Assembly: GCF_015351245.1 (NCBI RefSeq)
Contig: NZ_JADKSO010000001.1
Span: 310,001 to 374,000 of the forward strand
DNA from: Rathayibacter sp. VKM Ac-2879
GTDB lineage: Bacteria > Actinomycetota > Actinomycetes > Actinomycetales > Microbacteriaceae
DNA length: 64,000 nt
Direction: 5' to 3'
The notes under the pieces were generated by a model that had not been told where the DNA came from, ran no database searches, and saw only the letters and a list, made by a program, of their open reading frames with translations. Positions 48,473-58,043 of this stretch are shown in pieces (positions within the stretch are counted from its first letter, which is position 1; every line of letters starts with the position of its first letter). A program made the position numbers and the translations under genes.

Positions 48473-50287
48473 ATGGCGTCCACCGATTCTTCCGATCCCA
48501 CCCCCGAGGCAGAGACCGCACCTGCTCTCACCTTCTCCGATCTCGGGCTCAGCGATCCCGTTCTGAAGGCCCTCAAGGAGGTCGGCTACGAGACGCCCTC
48601 CGCCATCCAGGCTGCGACGATCCCGTCCCTCCTCTCGGGTCGCGACGTCCTCGGCGTCGCCCAGACCGGCACCGGCAAGACCGCCGCCTTCGCGCTGCCG
48701 ATCCTGTCGCGCCTCGACCTCTCGCAGAAGACCCCGCAGGCGCTCGTCCTCGCACCGACCCGCGAGCTCGCGCTGCAGGTGTGCGAGGCGTTCGAGCGCT
48801 ACGCGTCGGGCCTGCGCGGCGTGCACGTGCTCCCCGTCTACGGTGGCCAGGGCTACGGCACCCAGCTGTCCGCACTGCGCCGCGGCGTCCACGTCGTCGT
48901 GGGCACCCCCGGCCGCATCATGGACCACCTCGAGAAGGGGACGCTCGACCTCTCGGCGCTCAAGTTCCTGGTGCTCGACGAGGCCGACGAGATGCTCAAG
49001 ATGGGCTTCGCGGAGGACGTCGAGACGATCCTCGCCGACACCCCGATCGAGAAGCAGATCGCGCTGTTCTCTGCGACGATGCCCTCGCAGATCCGCCGCA
49101 TCTCGGGCAAGTACCTCAAGGAGCCCGAGGAGATCACGGTCAAGAACAAGACCACGACCTCGGTCAACACCACGCAGCGCTACCTGATGGTCTCGTATCC
49201 GCAGAAGGTCGACGCCCTCACCCGCATCCTCGAGGTCGAGAACTTCGAGGGCATGATCGTCTTCGTCCGCACCAAGAGCGAGACCGAGACCCTCGCCGAG
49301 AAGCTGCGCGCGCGCGGCTACACGGCCGCGGCGATCAGCGGAGACGTGGCCCAGGCCCAGCGCGAGCGCACCGTCGAGCAGCTGAAGTCGGGCAAGCTCG
49401 ACATCCTCGTCGCGACCGATGTCGCCGCGCGCGGTCTCGACGTCGAGCGCATCAGCCACGTCGTCAACTACGACATCCCCATCGACACCGAGTCGTACGT
49501 GCACCGCATAGGCCGCACGGGCCGCGCGGGGCGCAGTGGAGCGGCGATCAGCTTCGTGACGCCGCGCGAGCGCCGCCTCCTCTCGGCCATCGAGAAGGCG
49601 ACCCGCCAGCCGCTCACCGAGATGCGCATGCCGAGCGTCGAGGACGTCAACGTGACCCGTCTCTCGCGCTTCGACGACGCGATCACCGCGGCCCTAGCCG
49701 ACGCGGAGCGCTTACAGCGCTTCCGCGACATCATCGGGCACTACGTCGAGCACCACGACGTGGTCGAGTCGGATGTCGCCGCGGCCCTCGCGATCGTCGC
49801 CCAGGGAGAGGAGCCGCTGCTGCTCTCGCCCGACGACCCGCGCTTCGCTCGCCGTGAGCGCGACGACCGGGAGGCGCGCCCCGAGCGCGACCGCGGAGAT
49901 CGGGGCGAGCGCTTCGACCGTGACCGGGGCGAGCGTCCCGAGCGCCGTCAGCGTCCGGCGAACAGCAATCTCGCCTCCTACCGGATCGAGGTGGGCCGCC
50001 GTCAGCGCGTCGAGCCCCGCCAGATCGTGGGTGCGCTCGCGAACGAGGGTGGTCTGAACCGTGGAGACTTCGGGCACATCGACATCCGCCCGGACTTCTC
50101 GATCGTCGAGCTGCCGGCCGATCTGCCGCAGGACGTGCTCGACCGTCTCGCCGGCACGCGCATCAGCGGCCAGCTGATCGAGCTCAAGCCCGATCGCCGA
50201 CCGAGCCGCGCGGGCGCCGACCGCGGAGGCCGCCCCTCCGGCCCGTCACGCTCCAGCGAGCGCCCCGAGCGCACGCCGCGCTACTAG
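48473..50287 (+). CDS. DEAD-box RNA helicase (DeaD/CsdA type)
   Basis: A 604-residue ATP-dependent RNA helicase for cold growth or ribosome assembly. The Q motif, AQTGTGKT, PTRELA, GTPGR, DEAD, SAT, VATDVAARGLDV and HRIGRTGRAG motifs are all present in order. An Arg/Asp/Glu-rich linker (about 450-500) leads to a DbpA-like RNA-binding domain (SYRIEVGRRQRVEPRQIVGALANEGGL in part) and a basic tail. No typical ribosome site is seen before the ATG. A strong terminator follows at once. Confidence 0.95.
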   Translation: MASTDSSDPTPEAETAPALTFSDLGLSDPVLKALKEVGYETPSAIQAATIPSLLSGRDVLGVAQTGTGKTAAFALPILSRLDLSQKTPQALVLAPTRELALQVCEAFERYASGLRGVHVLPVYGGQGYGTQLSALRRGVHVVVGTPGRIMDHLEKGTLDLSALKFLVLDEADEMLKMGFAEDVETILADTPIEKQIALFSATMPSQIRRISGKYLKEPEEITVKNKTTTSVNTTQRYLMVSYPQKVDALTRILEVENFEGMIVFVRTKSETETLAEKLRARGYTAAAISGDVAQAQRERTVEQLKSGKLDILVATDVAARGLDVERISHVVNYDIPIDTESYVHRIGRTGRAGRSGAAISFVTPRERRLLSAIEKATRQPLTEMRMPSVEDVNVTRLSRFDDAITAALADAERLQRFRDIIGHYVEHHDVVESDVAAALAIVAQGEEPLLLSPDDPRFARRERDDREARPERDRGDRGERFDRDRGERPERRQRPANSNLASYRIEVGRRQRVEPRQIVGALANEGGLNRGDFGHIDIRPDFSIVELPADLPQDVLDRLAGTRISGQLIELKPDRRPSRAGADRGGRPSGPSRSSERPERTPRY

Positions 50288-50292
50288 ACGTC

Positions 50293-50330
50293 TCCGCTCC
50301 GCGGGAGGCCGTCGACGACCGCGGAGCGGA
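50293..50330. terminator. Terminator after the helicase
   Basis: TCCGCTCCGCGG at 50293-50304 pairs perfectly with CCGCGGAGCGGA at 50319-50330; the loop is 14 nt. It begins 6 bp past the stop codon. Confidence 0.75.
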
Positions 50331-50406
50331 AGGATCGGCGATCCGATCGGCTCAAGCGCCTGCGACCGGCCTCCGGTCCCACGGTGCCGCGATTGTGCGG
50401 GCCCGC

Positions 50407-50712
50407 TCAGCCCGCGAGGGCCTCGGCCGCCGCGGCCTCGTGACGCTCGAGCTTCTTGGCGATCGCGTCGCGCTCGGCGCGCAGTGAGGCGATCGTCGGC
50501 TGGTCGAGTCGCGGATCGGCGAGGTCGGCGAACGGACTGGCCGCTCCGGTGCGAGCGGAGACGAGCGCGGCGTAGACCTTCGTCGCCGCTCGGAGCTCGG
50601 CCCCCGCGCGCTCGACCTTCCGCGGGTTCGACTCCTTGTCGCTCACGAGCCGGGCGTGCTTGTCGAGGGCCGCTACCAGGGCGTGGTGCGCGACGTCAAT
50701 CTTCTTGCTCAT
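50407..50712 (-). CDS. Small helical hypothetical protein
   Basis: A 101-residue protein without a known domain. It is rich in Ala, Lys, Arg and Glu and predicted almost fully helical (VAHHALVAALDKHARLV, KVERAGAELRAATKVYAALV, IASLRAERDAIAKKLERHEAAA), so a coiled-coil dimer is likely. Good third-position GC bias supports a real gene. It is convergent with the helicase. Confidence 0.65.
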   Translation of the reverse strand: MSKKIDVAHHALVAALDKHARLVSDKESNPRKVERAGAELRAATKVYAALVSARTGAASPFADLADPRLDQPTIASLRAERDAIAKKLERHEAAAAEALAG

Positions 50713-51114
50713 AGGCGCATTATGTCTCAGGATCGCCTCACGAGGCGAGGCACCCGAATCGGGGACAGCTGCGCGGGGAATTACGGCGGCCGTGCCGCTG
50801 TCATGCCGCTCCTTCGAGGTCGATCCGAGGGAGATGCCGAACCCCAGGCCGGGCGAGCCCCCTCTCGATCAGGCTCGCGCCCTCGAGCCTCGATCTGGTT
50901 CAACGGTCGGATGATCGACGCCACCAGCGCCGCCCCCACGCATGGCGGCGTCACCTCTCCCTCATGCTCGACGCCTACCGGGCCGAGCGGGCGCATCCGA
51001 TCTCCGAGCCGCCCATGACCGAGAAGCAGCTTGACGACGCGAGGGTCCGGCTCAGCGAGACGGACTGAACGAGCCTCCCGCCGCCGTCCGGAACCGAGCG
51101 GCGGCGGGACGCAC
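50713..51114. other. Intergenic region with a possible TetR remnant
   Basis: A 402-bp gap. At 50964-51068 a plus-strand frame codes 34 residues (MLDAYRAERAHPISEPPMTE at its start) that resemble the C-terminal end of a TetR-type regulator, and the frame is open upstream to at least 50880 (HAWRRHLSL precedes the Met). No helix-turn-helix part is present. It reads as a regulator fragment rather than a working gene. Nothing else is supported. Confidence 0.35.
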
Positions 51115-52302
51115 TCAGACGGGGCCGGAGCCGCGGGAGACCGGGGTCGAGACCGACGAGGCGGCGGCGCTCGCCGAGACGGCGCCGAGGACGCGCTGCA
51201 CATCGAGAGCGTCCGCGAACGTCGGAGTCGCCTCCGTTCCCCCCGCGATCGCCTCCACGAGGTCGACGACCTGGTGGGTGAAGAGGTGCTCGTAGCCGAT
51301 GCCGTGGCCGGTGGGCCACCATGCCGACATGTACGGATGCACGGGCTCGGTCACCTGGATGCGACGGAAGCCCTGCGCCTCCTCCGGGTCGCGGGCGTCG
51401 TCATACTCGAGCTCGTTCATCCGCTCGAAGTCGAAGGCGATCGAGCCGAGCTCGCCGTTGACCTCGATGCGGTTCGCATTGCGACGACCCGTGGCGACGC
51501 GGGTGGCCTCGAAGACGCCCAGGGCGCCTCCCTCGAACGCGGCCGTGAACGCGGCAGCGTCGTCGACGGTGACGGCGCCACGCTCGGCTCCCTCCTCGGC
51601 CCGGCCGCCGAGACCGGACTGCTGCGCGAGCACCGGCCGCTCGGTCGTGAAGGTGCGCAGCACGGCCGAGACGGAGGTGATGCGCTGGCCGGTCAGCCAC
51701 TGGGCGGTGTCGATGCTGTGTGCGCCGATGTCTCCGAGCGCGCCGGAGCCCGCGCGTTCCTTCTGCAGACGCCAGGTCAGCGGCGCCTCGGAGTCGCTGA
51801 GCCAGTCCTGCAGGTACTGCGCCCGCACGTGGCGGATCTCGCCGAGCCGACCCTCCTCGATGAAGCGCTTGGCCAGTGCGAGCGCCGGCGTGCGGCGATA
51901 GCTGAAGCCGCACATCGCCACGCGACCGGAGGCGGCGGCCGCGGCGACCATGCGCTCCGCCTCCTCGACGGAGTTGGCGAGCGGCTTCTCGCAGAGCACG
52001 TGCTTGCCCGCCTCGAGCGCGGCGATCGCGATCTCGGCGTGGGTGTCGCCGGGAGTGCAGATGTCGACGAGGTCGACGTCGTCGCGCGCGATCACCTCGC
52101 GCCAGTCGGTGGAGGCCTCGCTCCAGCCCAGTTGCTCGGCGCGCTCGCGAGTCGTGTCGGGGTTGCTGCCCACCAGCACGGCCAGTTCGGGCCGCAGGGG
52201 CAGCGGGAAGAAGCGGGAGGCGGTGCGCCAGGCGTGCGAGTGGGTGCGGCCCATGAAGGCGGTCCCCACCATCGCGACACGCAGGGCTGGTTCGTTCGAC
52301 AT
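51115..52302 (-). CDS. Gfo/Idh/MocA family dehydrogenase
   Basis: A 395-residue NAD(P)-dependent oxidoreductase, probably of a sugar or cyclitol. The Rossmann start is LRVAMVGTAFMGRTHSHAW, the catalytic EKPLANS motif (Glu-Lys-Pro) follows in HVLCEKPLANSVEEAERM, and the C-terminal sheet domain has GDIGAHSIDTAQWLTG with the active-site Asp and His. An ATG at 52302 is used. It stands alone here; a LacI-type or sugar ABC partner is not in view. The substrate is open. Confidence 0.92.
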   Translation of the reverse strand: MSNEPALRVAMVGTAFMGRTHSHAWRTASRFFPLPLRPELAVLVGSNPDTTRERAEQLGWSEASTDWREVIARDDVDLVDICTPGDTHAEIAIAALEAGKHVLCEKPLANSVEEAERMVAAAAASGRVAMCGFSYRRTPALALAKRFIEEGRLGEIRHVRAQYLQDWLSDSEAPLTWRLQKERAGSGALGDIGAHSIDTAQWLTGQRITSVSAVLRTFTTERPVLAQQSGLGGRAEEGAERGAVTVDDAAAFTAAFEGGALGVFEATRVATGRRNANRIEVNGELGSIAFDFERMNELEYDDARDPEEAQGFRRIQVTEPVHPYMSAWWPTGHGIGYEHLFTHQVVDLVEAIAGGTEATPTFADALDVQRVLGAVSASAAASSVSTPVSRGSGPV

Positions 52303-52387
52303 CGTCGTCCTTTCGTCGGCCCCTCGACCCTGACACGACTCCGCGCGCCGCGCCACAGCCGTGGCGCCTGCGTGACAGTGGGCGGCC

Positions 52388-52434
52388 CGTCGCGGGCGGC
52401 CCGTGCGCGTGGTGCACACGGGCCGCCCGCGACG
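52388..52434. terminator. Terminator after beta-helix gene 1
   Basis: An 18-bp perfect stem: CACGGGCCGCCCGCGACG at 52417-52434 is the inverse of 52388-52405, loop 11 nt. It is the strongest hairpin in the window and lies 30 bp past the stop of the minus-strand gene. Confidence 0.8.
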
Positions 52435-52463
52435 GATCGCGCCGCCTCCGAGGACGGTGCGGG

Positions 52464-53987
52464 TCAGACGCGCTTGAGCGTGACGGGCGCGCTCGTGGCG
52501 GAGTTGCCCGCCGTGTCGACGGCTCTCGCTGTCAGGGAGTACGAGCCCTTCGCGAAAGCGCTCGTGTTGAGTGTCAGCACCCAGGTGCCGTCGGCGGCGC
52601 GCGTCGCGTCTCCGACCCTGGTGGTGCCGACCCAGTAGCTGACTCCGGCGACCGCCGTGTCGTCCGTCGCCGTCGCCACGAGCGTGACGACTCCGGTGAC
52701 CGATGAGCCCGAGGTGGGCGAGACGATCGCGACGCTCGGCGGGGTGCGGTCGACGGGGGTGGGCGTCGGCGTGGGCGTGGGCGTCACCGTCGGGGTCGGG
52801 GTCGCCGTCGGCGTCGGAGTGGCGGTCGGCTCCGGCGTCGGAGGCGGCGCCGTCACTCCGCCGAACTGGTCCGCCCCCGCGGTCCGTGCGCCGAAGGTCT
52901 GCCCGTCGATGTCGGCCGCGGCCGAGGTGGCCGTGCCCCAGCCGGGGATCTGCGTGGCCGCGGCACTGCGCACGTGCAGGTCGCCCGTCTCCTCCGACAC
53001 GTAGACCGGAGCGCCCTGCACGTTGCCCTGCTGGTTGAGCAGCGCGGGGGTCGCGCAGATTTTGGTGTTCCAGTTCGTCACCACGGTGTTCGTCATCGGG
53101 CTTGCGCACGACGAGAGATAGTCGACGACGTTGCGGTCGAAGACCATGTTCTTCGCGCCGCCGACGCGCAGGGCGCCGTTCGCGAAGGTGTTGTTGCGGA
53201 TGAGCAGGCCGTCGGCCGACGCCTCACGGAAGTCGGCCGCCGAGCCTCCGCGGCAATCGCTCGTGAGGACGATGCAGCCCTGCACGAAGTTCGACTCGAC
53301 CGTGATGTCACCCATCCCCGCGCCGCCGCCCGGCGAGAAGATGATGCCCGCGTTGTAGCAGTTGCGCAGCTGGTTGCCGCGCAGCGTGACGTTGTGGCTC
53401 TCGAACACCTGGATGCAGTCGGCGTGCAGGCCGTTGTCGATGTTCTGGTCGAAGTCGTGCACCAGGTTGTTCTCGATGAGGCCGTTGGTGGTGCCTCCGA
53501 CCTGGATGCCGTCGATGGACGAGCCGTTCTCGAACTCGGAGTCGCGGACCACGACGTTCGCGCTGCGCACGAAGATGCCGGCGCCGTCGATGTGCATCCG
53601 GTTGACCGTGATCCCCGAGCCGTAGGTGTAGAAGGTGCTGCGGGAGAAGATGTCGTTCCACACCGTGTTGGGCGTGTAGACCTTCGTCGACCCGAGCACG
53701 GGGGAGGCGCCGGGCGCAGGCTGCACTGTGACCGGAGCGGCGACGGTCGCCTTGCCGCCCTTGAGCGCCACCGTGGGGTAGGTGCCGGAGGTGAGAAGCA
53801 CGGTGTCGCCGGGCGCCGCGTTCTGCACCGCCGTCGTGAGCGCGCACGGGGCGCTGGAGGTGCAGGTGGTCCCGGTTCCGGCAGGGGAGGCGTAGCGGTT
53901 CACGGCCGCGAAGCTGGGCGTGGCCGTGAAGAACGCGGCGATCACGACCAACAGTGCGGCGAGAGTCGCGCTGAGCGTTCGATTCAT
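52464..53987 (-). CDS. Secreted beta-helix protein with Ig-like tail, copy 1
   Basis: A 507-residue exported protein. Signal peptide to about 27 (ending PSFAA); then a right-handed parallel beta-helix (about 40-345) built of repeats such as NGLIENNLVHDFDQ, SHNVTLRGNQLRN and LLIRNNTFANGALRV, as in pectate-lyase-like enzymes. A TP-rich linker (ATPTPTATPTPTVTPT) follows, then a C-terminal 90-residue Ig-like domain (SVAIVSPTSGSSVTGVVTLV). The ATG at 53987 is chosen over an in-frame TTG at 54002. Conserved CxxC-like Cys in CTSSAPCALTT suggest disulfides. Catalytic residues cannot be named; it may bind or cut glycans. Confidence 0.85.
   Translation of the reverse strand: MNRTLSATLAALLVVIAAFFTATPSFAAVNRYASPAGTGTTCTSSAPCALTTAVQNAAPGDTVLLTSGTYPTVALKGGKATVAAPVTVQPAPGASPVLGSTKVYTPNTVWNDIFSRSTFYTYGSGITVNRMHIDGAGIFVRSANVVVRDSEFENGSSIDGIQVGGTTNGLIENNLVHDFDQNIDNGLHADCIQVFESHNVTLRGNQLRNCYNAGIIFSPGGGAGMGDITVESNFVQGCIVLTSDCRGGSAADFREASADGLLIRNNTFANGALRVGGAKNMVFDRNVVDYLSSCASPMTNTVVTNWNTKICATPALLNQQGNVQGAPVYVSEETGDLHVRSAAATQIPGWGTATSAAADIDGQTFGARTAGADQFGGVTAPPPTPEPTATPTPTATPTPTVTPTPTPTPTPVDRTPPSVAIVSPTSGSSVTGVVTLVATATDDTAVAGVSYWVGTTRVGDATRAADGTWVLTLNTSAFAKGSYSLTARAVDTAGNSATSAPVTLKRV
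52752..52850. repeat. TP codon repeat in beta-helix gene 1
   Basis: A run of near-identical 6-bp units (GGCGTC/GGGGTC and variants on the plus strand) that codes Thr-Pro pairs on the minus strand. Unit gain or loss would keep the frame. Confidence 0.7.
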
Positions 53988-54002
53988 GGGCGGGGTGTCC
54001 AA

Positions 54003-54247
54003 TCGGGGAAGGGGTGAGCGGGGACTCGGGGCAGGGAAAGGGACGGGGGGAGCCGCGTGCCGCGGGCCGCGTCGGCCGTTCGGGGGACGACTCCGTACAC
54101 TGGGCGCGGCGGGAGCGTCGCCGCCGGCCGAGCATCACCGAGCGTCGTGCCGTGATGCGCCCGACCGGATGATCTGCTGCTGCTGCGGCGACGGAACGCA
54201 GCGGAGAGAGACGAGGACGGCTCTGCGGAGCCGGGAACGGTGACGCT
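54003..54247. other. Divergent promoter region of beta-helix 1 and pyruvyl transferase
   Basis: A 245-bp interval with promoters for both divergent genes. It includes the GC-rich 54030-54110 stretch and a short CTG triplet run (54175-54186). No gene or clear dyad was seen. Confidence 0.35.
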
Positions 54248-55507
54248 GTGAGCGCAACGGGTTCGCGAGTTCGGACGATCCTGGGAGGTCTGCGCTCGCG
54301 CACGGCTCCGATCTTGAAGAGCCCGACGGTGCTCTCGCTCGGCGCCCGCGCCGTGTTCGCGGACGCCCGTCGGCTGCGCGGCGCGCGGCGGCCCGGCGGT
54401 CGCGCTCTCCTGATCGCGCCTCCGGGTGCGGGGAACATCGGCGACGCGGCGCTCGTGGGCGCGTTCCTCGAGAACGTGGGCGGACCGATCACGGTCATCA
54501 CGCGCTACCCGGGCGATCTGCGCATCCCGGCCGAGCACGCCGACCGCGTCGAACTCGTCGCGCTGGGGTCGCTGCTCTACGGCGGCCTTCCGAGCTTCGT
54601 CCGCGACCTGCGCCGCTTCCGCGCGATGCTGCCCGGCGCCGCCTCCGTCTCTATCGTGGGCGCCGACATCATGGACGGCGCCTACAACTTCCGCGCCTCG
54701 ACCAGCCGGGCCCTCGTGGCCCGCAGCGCGGCCCTGGCCGGAGTCGACACGCGGGTCCTCGGTTTCAGCTGGAACGGCTCGGCGCACCCGGCCGCCCTCG
54801 CGCAGCTGCGAGAGGCCGACCGCGCGGGCGCGACCCTCTACCTCCGCGATCCCCTCTCGGTCGAGCGTGCCCGACGTGACGGGCTCGACGCGCGGCCGAG
54901 CGCCGACATCGTGTTCTCGGCGCGCTCCGTCGACCCGGCGCGGGCGGAGGCGGAGCTCGCCGCGCTCGACACCGGAGTGGGCGTCGCGATCGTGAACGTC
55001 TCTGGCCTCATCGACACCGACCAGACGGAGGCGTACGTCGAGATCATCGGCGGACTGCGAGCCCGAGGGCTGGCGGTCGTGCTGCTCCCGCACGTGATCA
55101 AGCGGGGACCCGACGACCTCGCGGCGTGCCGCCGGGTGTACGCGGCGCTGCCCGACACGACGGGGGTCGCCTTCCTCGAAGAGGTGCTGACTCCGGCCGA
55201 GGTCCGCGGCTTCACCGAGCGCGCGACCGTCACGGTCACGGGGCGCATGCACCTCGCGATCATGTCCCTGATGAAGGGCGTGCCCGCGATCACGCTCGCC
55301 ACACAGGGCAAGGTCGAGGGTCTCATGGCCTTGGTCGAGCTGCCGTACCTGTGCGTCGAGCCCGGCGCCGGCCTCGCGCAGCGGGTGGGGGAGGCGCTCG
55401 AACGCGTCCTGGCCGATCGGGACGCCGTCTCTGCGGCCGTGCTGGCGAAGCTGCCCGCCGTCGAGGCGCTCAGCGCCGAGAACTTCGCCGGTCTTCCTCG
55501 CGCCTGA
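54248..55507 (+). CDS. Polysaccharide pyruvyl transferase family protein
   Basis: A 419-residue protein of the family that adds ketal-linked pyruvate to sugars of cell-wall polymers and exopolysaccharides, using phosphoenolpyruvate. The start LLIAPPGAGNIGDAALVGAFLENVG holds the conserved GNxGDxA motif, and VTVTGRMHLAIMSLMKGVPAITLATQGKVEGL the C-terminal R-x-H signature. A GTG start is used. It lies between the two secreted beta-helix genes and near the glycosyltransferase block, so it likely decorates the same surface polymer. Confidence 0.88.
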   Translation: MSATGSRVRTILGGLRSRTAPILKSPTVLSLGARAVFADARRLRGARRPGGRALLIAPPGAGNIGDAALVGAFLENVGGPITVITRYPGDLRIPAEHADRVELVALGSLLYGGLPSFVRDLRRFRAMLPGAASVSIVGADIMDGAYNFRASTSRALVARSAALAGVDTRVLGFSWNGSAHPAALAQLREADRAGATLYLRDPLSVERARRDGLDARPSADIVFSARSVDPARAEAELAALDTGVGVAIVNVSGLIDTDQTEAYVEIIGGLRARGLAVVLLPHVIKRGPDDLAACRRVYAALPDTTGVAFLEEVLTPAEVRGFTERATVTVTGRMHLAIMSLMKGVPAITLATQGKVEGLMALVELPYLCVEPGAGLAQRVGEALERVLADRDAVSAAVLAKLPAVEALSAENFAGLPRA

Positions 55508-55856
55508 GCGCCGGGGGGCGGTCGCGGGGAGCGGGGGCACGAGTGTCCTTCCGGCGTCGGGTGCGGGGCTCGTCCTCCGCCCACGTCGGAGAGGGAGAGG
55601 AGTCGCTCGAGGGCACGGTTCCGAGGCTGTCCGGCACCATGCAGCGACCCTAAGCGGGCTCCGGCCGGCCTTCCTCTCGGTTGAACCTTCCTCCGGAGGC
55701 GCGTCACCCTTCCAGGGGTAGTCCCGCGCGACGACGCGCCGGGAGCCGCGCTGCCCTCGCGTAACGCCCGCGTGCAGAGCTCTCGACCGCGCACGACGGA
55801 GGAGGGGCGGCGACGCTCGGCGCCCCTCCCCTCCCGACCTCCGTCATGGACGCGCG
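55508..55856. other. Intergenic stretch between convergent genes
   Basis: A 349-bp GC-rich gap with no supported gene, apart from the hairpin at 55801-55829. Confidence 0.4.
55801..55829. terminator. Terminator of the small acidic gene
   Basis: GGAGGGGCG at 55801-55809 pairs with CGCCCCTCC at 55821-55829, 27 bp past the stop of the minus-strand gene. Confidence 0.55.
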
Positions 55857-56060
55857 CTACGCCCCCGCGCTCTCCTCGGACTCCTCGGTGATCTCGATCT
55901 CCGACTCGTCCGCGCGGTCGCGAAGGGCGTCGGCCATCGCGCCTGCGCCCTCCGCGCCGTGATCGTGCTCGACCTGCTCGATCAGTCCGCTCAGCTTCTC
56001 GTCGTTGCTCGCGTCGTCAGCTCCGTCCATCACAGGCCGGTTCTGCTCGGTGTCGCTCAT
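55857..56060 (-). CDS. Small acidic protein
   Basis: A 67-residue hydrophilic protein rich in Glu and Asp (EIEITEESEESAGA tail; SDTEQNRPVMDGADDASNDE start). GAGAGGT precedes the ATG at 56060. It has no membrane helix or known domain and resembles small stress-related acidic proteins found in many actinobacteria. Function is not known. Confidence 0.6.
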   Translation of the reverse strand: MSDTEQNRPVMDGADDASNDEKLSGLIEQVEHDHGAEGAGAMADALRDRADESEIEITEESEESAGA

Positions 56061-56158
56061 GGTGACCTCTCTCGGCGCGGCCGTCGCTCGGCCGTCCCCC
56101 TGCGACGCTACGGCGCACCGCGCGCCGCCGCCGTCCCTTGACTCCGCGCCCCTCGCCT

Positions 56159-56209
56159 GCACGCAAGAACGGCCCGCCCTCCCGAGGGAGAGGGGCCGTT
56201 CCTGCGTGC
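56159..56209. terminator. Terminator after beta-helix gene 2
   Basis: GCACGCAAGAACGGCCC at 56159-56175 pairs with GGGCCGTTCCTGCGTGC at 56193-56209, with one mismatch. It lies 16 bp past the stop of the minus-strand beta-helix gene. Confidence 0.75.
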
Positions 56210-56224
56210 GCTCCGGTCGCCGTC

Positions 56225-57805
56225 CTACTTCAGCGTCACCGTCACGGGTGCGCTGGTCGTCGCGTTGCCTGCCGCGTCGACCGCTCGCGCGGTCAGCGGG
56301 AACGTGCCACGCATGCCGCTCGTGCTCATCGTCAGCGACCAGGTCGAGCCCGAGAGGAGCGTGCCGTCGCCGACACGGCGGGTGCCGACGTAGAACGCGA
56401 CGGCGATGACGGCGGTGTCGTCAGTCGCCTCGACGGTCGCGGTCGCGACCCCGCTGAGCACGGCGCCCGTGCTCGGCGAGGTGATCGCGACGGTCGGGGC
56501 CGTCGTGTCGATCACGGGCGGCTCAGGCTCGCCAGGCTCGGCGGGCTCGGACGGTTCCGTGGGCGGCTCCGAGGTCTCCGGGTCGGGGACGGTCGGGTCG
56601 GGCGTCGGCGTCGAGGTCGGGGGAGCCGTCGGAGGCGTTCCCGACACCACGGCGGCGTGCGCGCCGGCGGCCGTCGACGAGAACGGCGTGCCGTCGATGT
56701 CGCGATCGGCGGCGGTCGTCGAGCCCCAGCCTGCGACGAGCCCCTGGCTGCCGTCCACGAGATGGAGGTCGCCGTTGTCCTCGTCCACGAAGCGCGGGCT
56801 GCCCTGCACGTTGCCCTGGCTGCCGAGCAGCGCAGGCGCCGCGCACATCTTGGAGTTCCAGGAGGCGACGATCGTGTTGGACATGGGGCTGTCGCACGCG
56901 GCGAGGTAGCTGACGATGTTGCGGTCGAAGACGGTGCCAGCCGCTCCTCCTACACGCAGGGAGCCGTCGGCGAAGGTGTTGTTGCGGATCAGGAGCGCGC
57001 TCGCCGAGGGCTCGCGGAAGTCGGCCGCCGAGCCTCCGCGGCACTGCGCCGTCTTGACGACGCAGCTCTGCACGAAGTTGGACTCGACGGTGATGTCGCT
57101 CATCCCGTCACCGCCGCCGACCGAGAAGATGATGCCGGCGTTGTAGCAGTTCGCGAGACGGTTGCCGCGGAGCGTGACGTCGTGGCTCTCGAAGACCTGG
57201 ATGCAGTCGGCGTGGAGGCCGTTGTTCTTGTCCTGGTTGTAGTTGCGCACGACGTTGTTCTCGACGAGCACGTCGGTGGCTCCGCCGATCTGGATGCCGT
57301 CGATCGACGAGCCGTTCTGGAACAGCGAGTCGCGCACGACGGCGCCGTCGTTGCGGACGAAGAGGCCGCCTCCGTCGAAGGAGGACGACTCGACGGTCTG
57401 GTCGGCGCCGTAGAGGTAGAAGGTCACGGCGACGGTGATCTCGGACCACACCACGTGGGAGACGTAGCTCTTCACCCGGTTGAGGACGGGCGAGCTGCCG
57501 GGCGCCGGGGTGACGAGGAGCGGGGAGGTGGCCGTGGCCTTGCCGCCCTTGAGCGATACGTCGGGATAGGTGCCGCTCGTGAGGTACACGGTGCTGCCGG
57601 CGGGTGCGTTCTGCACTCCGGTCGAGAGCGAGCACGGTGCGCTCTGGGTGCAGACGGTGCCGGACCCGGTGGGCGAGGTCCACCGTTCGGCGAGGGCTGC
57701 CTCGGCGGGTGCCGCGAACAGCATGGCGATCAGCACCGCGAGAGCGAGGACGATCGCTCCCGCCGTCAGTGGGGGAGAGGGCGTGGAGGGTGTTGCTCTG
57801 GCCAT
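56225..57805 (-). CDS. Secreted beta-helix protein with Ig-like tail, copy 2
   Basis: A 526-residue paralogue of the gene at 52464. Signal peptide (about 1-37, with TAGAIVLALAVLIAMLF), the same beta-helix pattern (LHADCIQVFESHDVTLRGN, CYNAGIIFS, RNNTFADGSLRVGG occur in both in nearly the same order), a linker that is Pro/Glu/Ser-rich here (TSEPPTEPSEPAEPGEPEPP), and the same Ig-like C-terminal domain (TVAITSPSTGAVLSGVATATV). The catalytic or binding face looks conserved between copies, while the linkers differ. The pyruvyl transferase gene and the small acidic gene separate the copies. Confidence 0.87.
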   Translation of the reverse strand: MARATPSTPSPPLTAGAIVLALAVLIAMLFAAPAEAALAERWTSPTGSGTVCTQSAPCSLSTGVQNAPAGSTVYLTSGTYPDVSLKGGKATATSPLLVTPAPGSSPVLNRVKSYVSHVVWSEITVAVTFYLYGADQTVESSSFDGGGLFVRNDGAVVRDSLFQNGSSIDGIQIGGATDVLVENNVVRNYNQDKNNGLHADCIQVFESHDVTLRGNRLANCYNAGIIFSVGGGDGMSDITVESNFVQSCVVKTAQCRGGSAADFREPSASALLIRNNTFADGSLRVGGAAGTVFDRNIVSYLAACDSPMSNTIVASWNSKMCAAPALLGSQGNVQGSPRFVDEDNGDLHLVDGSQGLVAGWGSTTAADRDIDGTPFSSTAAGAHAAVVSGTPPTAPPTSTPTPDPTVPDPETSEPPTEPSEPAEPGEPEPPVIDTTAPTVAITSPSTGAVLSGVATATVEATDDTAVIAVAFYVGTRRVGDGTLLSGSTWSLTMSTSGMRGTFPLTARAVDAAGNATTSAPVTVTLK

Positions 57806-58043
57806 GGCGGTGACTTCCGTTCGACTCGGGCGGGGCGGGCGAGGGTGTCCGGAGCGCTCTCAGGTCGAGCCTCGATCTCACGGCGGCCCGCGTCGTCCCT
57901 TCTGGGGAGGGCGACGGGACCTCCGTGTCACGGCGTTCCGGGCGGGAGGTGCGTCTGGTGCGGAGTGACAGTGATGGTCGGGGTAGCCGGTGCTGCGTTC
58001 GTGCTGCCGTCGGCAGCACCGGCTCGGCTCGGGGGGTGCGGGG

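Noticed and set aside
52657-53004. Plus-strand GVGVGV-rich frame near 52750, and a similar one at 58132-58521
   Set aside because: Both are the reverse reading of the Thr-Pro repeats of the secreted proteins.
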